DNA of 64,000 bases from UBA11606 sp965243715 (GTDB lineage Bacteria; Actinomycetota; Acidimicrobiia; Acidimicrobiales; Aldehydirespiratoraceae). Shown here piece by piece: positions 61,146 to 64,000 of this stretch. Below the pieces are notes generated by a model. The model saw only the letters and a list, made by a program, of their open reading frames with translations, did not search any database and had not been told where the DNA came from. Where the stretch lies: positions 62,001 to 126,000 of the forward strand of contig CBDEVU010000006.1 in assembly GCA_965243715.1 (NCBI GenBank). The letters run 5' to 3'. Both the position numbers and the translations under genes were made by a program. Position 1 is the stretch's first letter. Each line of letters opens with the position of its first letter.

Positions 61146-62254
61146 TCCGCGTCGACATCAACTTAGCCTTTGTGCTTCCCGGCATCGTTGGCGGTAGCGA
61201 AGAGATGTCCGTTCGGCTCATCCGCGCCGTTCTTGACGACCCGTTCCACGATCTTGATCTTGGAATTATTGCCGGACGGCGTGTGTTCGAAGCCCATCCC
61301 AGACTCGACGCGGCGCGCACTACCCGTCTCTGTGGCCCCGTCAACAATCGTCTGTACAGGATCGTTGCCGAATCGGCATGGCTACCGCACCGGACCGCAG
61401 GAGCAGACCTCACCCATCACTTCGGTGGGCGTTTGCCCGCTCGTCGTAGCCGGCCCGCGGTAGTTTTCGTACACGACATCCAACCCCTCGATCTGGCCGC
61501 TAATTTTTCGCCTGCCAAGCGAACATTTCTAAGTTTTTCGCTCCCCCGAACCGTTGAGCAAGCCGATCTCATCTGCACCCCGACTCAATGGGTAGCTGAT
61601 CGACTCATCGAGCGGCTAGGAGCGACCCCTGACCGTATTCGAGTGGTTGGTCCGCCGGTGGGTCGGCGTCCGCTGTCGAGCGAACGCGACGAAGTCGGAC
61701 GCCGCCTAGAGGGTCGTCCGGTCATCTTGTACCCGGCGGTGACCCATCCGCACAAGAATCACCGGACGCTGCTGGCCGCGGTCCAGATGTTACGTCGTGA
61801 ACTCCCCGATGTCGCCCTAGTGCTAACGGGTGGGAAGGGAACTGCTCACGGGGACGTGATGAATGCGCTACATAAACTGGATCCCACGGGCCGTACGGCG
61901 TTGCACCTTGGTCGTGTCCCAGAGCGCGAACTCGGCGCTTGGATGGCCCGTGCCGATGTGGTGGCGATGCCATCTGTCTATGAAGGGTTTGGTCTCCCCG
62001 TGCTTGAGGCCATGCATGCGGGCACTCCAGTGGTTGCCGCCAACGCAGCGTGCCTTCCCGAGGTGGTTGCAGGCGCGGGCCGTCTCGTCGAACCGCGTGA
62101 CCCCGATGCTTGGGCCCAGACCTTGCTTGAGGTGCTAACCAGTCCGCTGCTACAAGCCGAACTCGCCGCCGCGGGCTCGGCTCGGGCGGAGCAATTTGGC
62201 GCAACCGCGGCGGCGGCCAATCTCGTTGCTGCTTGGCGCGACGTAGCGGCGTAG
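61142..62254 (+). CDS. Family 4 glycosyltransferase
   Basis: 370 residues. Starts in an ATGA overlap with the previous gene. P-A-V-T-H-P-H-K-N-H-R-T and P-S-V-Y-E-G-F-G-L-P-V-L-E-A-M are the donor-site motifs; L-P-G-I-V-G-G-S-E-E lies at the N-terminus. Related to the preceding gene but clearly different in the acceptor half. Confidence 0.9.
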   Translation: MIRVDINLAFVLPGIVGGSEEMSVRLIRAVLDDPFHDLDLGIIAGRRVFEAHPRLDAARTTRLCGPVNNRLYRIVAESAWLPHRTAGADLTHHFGGRLPARRSRPAVVFVHDIQPLDLAANFSPAKRTFLSFSLPRTVEQADLICTPTQWVADRLIERLGATPDRIRVVGPPVGRRPLSSERDEVGRRLEGRPVILYPAVTHPHKNHRTLLAAVQMLRRELPDVALVLTGGKGTAHGDVMNALHKLDPTGRTALHLGRVPERELGAWMARADVVAMPSVYEGFGLPVLEAMHAGTPVVAANAACLPEVVAGAGRLVEPRDPDAWAQTLLEVLTSPLLQAELAAAGSARAEQFGATAAAANLVAAWRDVAA

Positions 62255-62268
62255 ATGAGTCTTTGACC

Positions 62269-63498
62269 GTGCGTATCCTGGTGCTTTGCCCCCACTTCGA
62301 GCCTGATGTTGCGCCCACCGGCGTCGTGATGACCGAAATCGCTCATCACTTAGTCGACCAGGGCCACGAACTCGATATCGTCACCGCCCTGCCGTGGTAC
62401 CGCGGTCACACGGTGGAAGACGGGTGGACGGGCCAACCATGGCGGCGTCAGCGTACCGAGTGGGGTTCGGTCCTTCGGGTTCATCCGTTTCCGACTGACA
62501 AGACCAATATCGTGGGCCGGGCACTGGGCTTCGCAGGTTTCACGACACTGGTGGCGATCGGTGCGGTATTTCGGCGTCGTCGCCCCGATGTAGTGCTAAC
62601 CATGTCGCCACCTCTCCTTCTCGGACTAGCGGGCTGGCTGGCCGCTCGTTTACGTCGCGTCCCGTTGGTATTCAACGTGCAAGACGTCTTCCCCGACGTA
62701 GCAATCGAGGTCGGAGCGATCCGTAACCGGCGGGTCATTGCGGGGTTGTCGTGGCTCGAGCGGTTTGTCTACCGCCGGGCGGACGCCGTCACCGTTTTGT
62801 CGAGTGACCTGATGGGCAACGTGAGCGCCAAGATCGGACGCCAGGACCCCAAGAAGATCCGGGTCATTGCCAACTTCGTCGACACCGAGCGCATCAAACC
62901 CGCCGACCGGGCTACGCGTTACCGCGAGGAGATCGAAGCGGGCGACCGCACCGTCGTGATGTACGCAGGCAACATGGGCTTTTCCCAGCCACTTGATCTG
63001 ATGGTCGAAACCGCGAGACGTTGGCACAATCAACGAGACGTGCTGTTCGTGCTCAACGGGGGTGGTTCGGAGCGCTCCCGCCTCGAAGCGGCCGCGGCCG
63101 GTCTCTCCAACATCTGTTTTGTGGATTATCAACCGATCGAGCGAGTGCCCGAGGTGTTGGCCTCGGCTGATATCCATGTCATAGCCTTGAAGCACGGCTT
63201 GGCGCGATCATCGGTTCCGTCGAAGCTCTACTCGATTCTTGCCGCTGGTCGGCCCGCGCTGGCTGCTATCGATCCCGGTACCGAGGTAGCCACGTTGCTC
63301 GAAAAACACGACTGCGGCGTGTCGTGTGCGCCCGAAGATCTCGACCTTTTTGAGGACGCCTTGCAAGAGTTGGTCGCCGATCCTCTTCGCTGCGCGGCTA
63401 TGGGGGAGCGGGGGCGGACCTTCGTCGAGGCGTGGGTCTCACCCGCGGCAGTGGCCGAAGCCTATGGTCGATTGTTCACCGAACTAACTGAATTTTGA
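62269..63498 (+). CDS. Family 4 glycosyltransferase, WbuB-like
   Basis: 409 residues from GTG 62269 (TTG 62263 also possible). N-terminal C-P-H-F-E-P-D-V-A-P-T-G and F-N-V-Q-D-V-F-P-D-V-A fit WbuB-type transferases that move N-acetylated amino sugars; the donor half has Y-A-G-N-M-G-F-S-Q and S-S-V-P-S-K-L-Y-S-I-L-A-A-G-R-P. The longer frame from 62233 overlaps the previous gene and is not preferred. Confidence 0.88.
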   Translation: MRILVLCPHFEPDVAPTGVVMTEIAHHLVDQGHELDIVTALPWYRGHTVEDGWTGQPWRRQRTEWGSVLRVHPFPTDKTNIVGRALGFAGFTTLVAIGAVFRRRRPDVVLTMSPPLLLGLAGWLAARLRRVPLVFNVQDVFPDVAIEVGAIRNRRVIAGLSWLERFVYRRADAVTVLSSDLMGNVSAKIGRQDPKKIRVIANFVDTERIKPADRATRYREEIEAGDRTVVMYAGNMGFSQPLDLMVETARRWHNQRDVLFVLNGGGSERSRLEAAAAGLSNICFVDYQPIERVPEVLASADIHVIALKHGLARSSVPSKLYSILAAGRPALAAIDPGTEVATLLEKHDCGVSCAPEDLDLFEDALQELVADPLRCAAMGERGRTFVEAWVSPAAVAEAYGRLFTELTEF

Positions 63499-63552
63499 CA
63501 TCGAGTTGACGGGGAATGTGGGGGCGCGTGCGGTAGGTCCGGTTTAGCCCGC

Positions 63553-63558
63553 TAACGT
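63553..63558 (+). promoter_or_regulatory. Leaderless -10 box (TAACGT) for the terminal membrane protein gene
   Basis: Eight nucleotides before GTG 63567, in a 68-nt gap after the glycosyltransferase stop. Confidence 0.4.
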
Positions 63559-63566
63559 TGCCTGCC

Positions 63567-64000
63567 GTGGGTAAAGCAAGTTCGTCCAAGAAGGTCCAGC
63601 GAGCGGCCAAAGCCGCGGCCTCGTCACGGGGTGCTTCCGAATCGCGGGAGGTCGGTTTTCCGCTACTCGTTGGCTTGGTTGTGGTGCTTGGCATTGGAAT
63701 GGTGTTTTTTGCTAGGGAGAGCCGCGAGCCGCCGACCGCGCCCCGCGTCGGCCAAGACCACTGGCACTCCGCTTATACGGTCTACGACTGTGGCAATGAG
63801 GTTCCCTCCTTCCAGAGCACCATCGATCCTGATGGCATCCATAGCCACCAGGACAGTGTGATCCATATCCACCCGTTCAACACTTCTTCCTCCGGCCAGG
63901 ACGCCCAACTAGGTGTGTTCTTGGAGGCCATGGACGTTGTTGTGAGCCGGGACTCCATCGTGACTCCAGAAGTGGGCACGATTTCTACCGCCGATGACTG
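63567..64000 (+). CDS. Membrane-anchored His-rich protein (partial)
   Basis: The frame is open from GTG 63567 to the window edge (144 codons); the C-terminus is missing. A Lys/Ala-rich cytoplasmic start is followed by one transmembrane helix (about 33-51) and an exposed domain with D-H-W-H-S-A-Y, D-P-D-G-I-H-S-H-Q-D and V-I-H-I-H-P-F. The regularly placed histidines and a single cysteine suggest a metal site. I remember similar unnamed actinobacterial proteins but no function. Confidence 0.72.
   Translation, partial: MGKASSSKKVQRAAKAAASSRGASESREVGFPLLVGLVVVLGIGMVFFARESREPPTAPRVGQDHWHSAYTVYDCGNEVPSFQSTIDPDGIHSHQDSVIHIHPFNTSSSGQDAQLGVFLEAMDVVVSRDSIVTPEVGTISTADD

Overview
The window looks like a chromosomal segment of a high-GC Gram-positive bacterium (Actinomycetota), possibly of the Acidimicrobiia; the phylum is well supported and the class is inference. 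Pointers are a DUF2510 membrane protein, homodimeric AceE, a SufU scaffold, a Mycobacterium LpdA-like flavoprotein, a biotin-carboxylase/BCCP fusion, many GTG/TTG starts, and TAnnnT -10 boxes sitting 6-9 nt before start codons (leaderless transcription). No rRNA, tRNA, CRISPR array, insertion sequence or phage gene was recognised. No stretch longer than 300 bases is free of genes.

Layout. 1-3.5 kb: a partial membrane protein and sufC-sufS-sufU without sufB/sufD. 3.5-4.7 kb: a PIN toxin with a long C-terminal extension, its antitoxin and a palindromic operator. 4.7-8 kb: acyl-CoA dehydrogenase, three small unknown genes, an alpha/beta-hydrolase-fold protein lacking the usual serine, and an HhH-GPD protein. 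8-18.3 kb: lipoate-dependent metabolism (aceE, E3, E2 and one gene encoding fused LipB and LipA), interrupted by rnhA, a YpsA-like gene, a LapA-like gene and a two-gene unit. That unit encodes a thioredoxin-fold lipoprotein with an in-frame UGA exactly at the first redox cysteine (candidate selenoprotein) and a GAF-GGDEF protein. 18.3-25.6 kb: metY, a CoA-binding protein, two aminopeptidases, and a rhodanese-ThiF fusion in reversed domain order.

25.6-51.5 kb and 55.4-63.5 kb are a large cell-surface glycan region: flippase, dTDP-rhamnose synthesis (rmlA, rmlC, rmlB, rmlD), an SLH-domain SpoIID/LytB protein facing a CsaB-type pyruvyl transferase, a Wzm/Wzt exporter, about ten glycosyltransferases, polyprenol-linked GT-C enzymes, a YfhO-like protein, an LCP ligase, Ugd, UDP-xylose synthase and GDP-fucose synthase. 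A decayed O-antigen ligase lies beside the exporter, which fits ABC-type polymer export replacing a Wzy-type route. 51.5-55.4 kb holds a flavoprotein, acyl-CoA carboxylase alpha chain and BirA, so carboxylase and biotin ligase are divergent neighbours.

Two genes (SpoIID-SLH and YfhO) each carry one apparent extra base, so small assembly errors must be considered throughout. The UGA gene differs: the frame is intact on both sides and the UGA replaces one specific catalytic codon.
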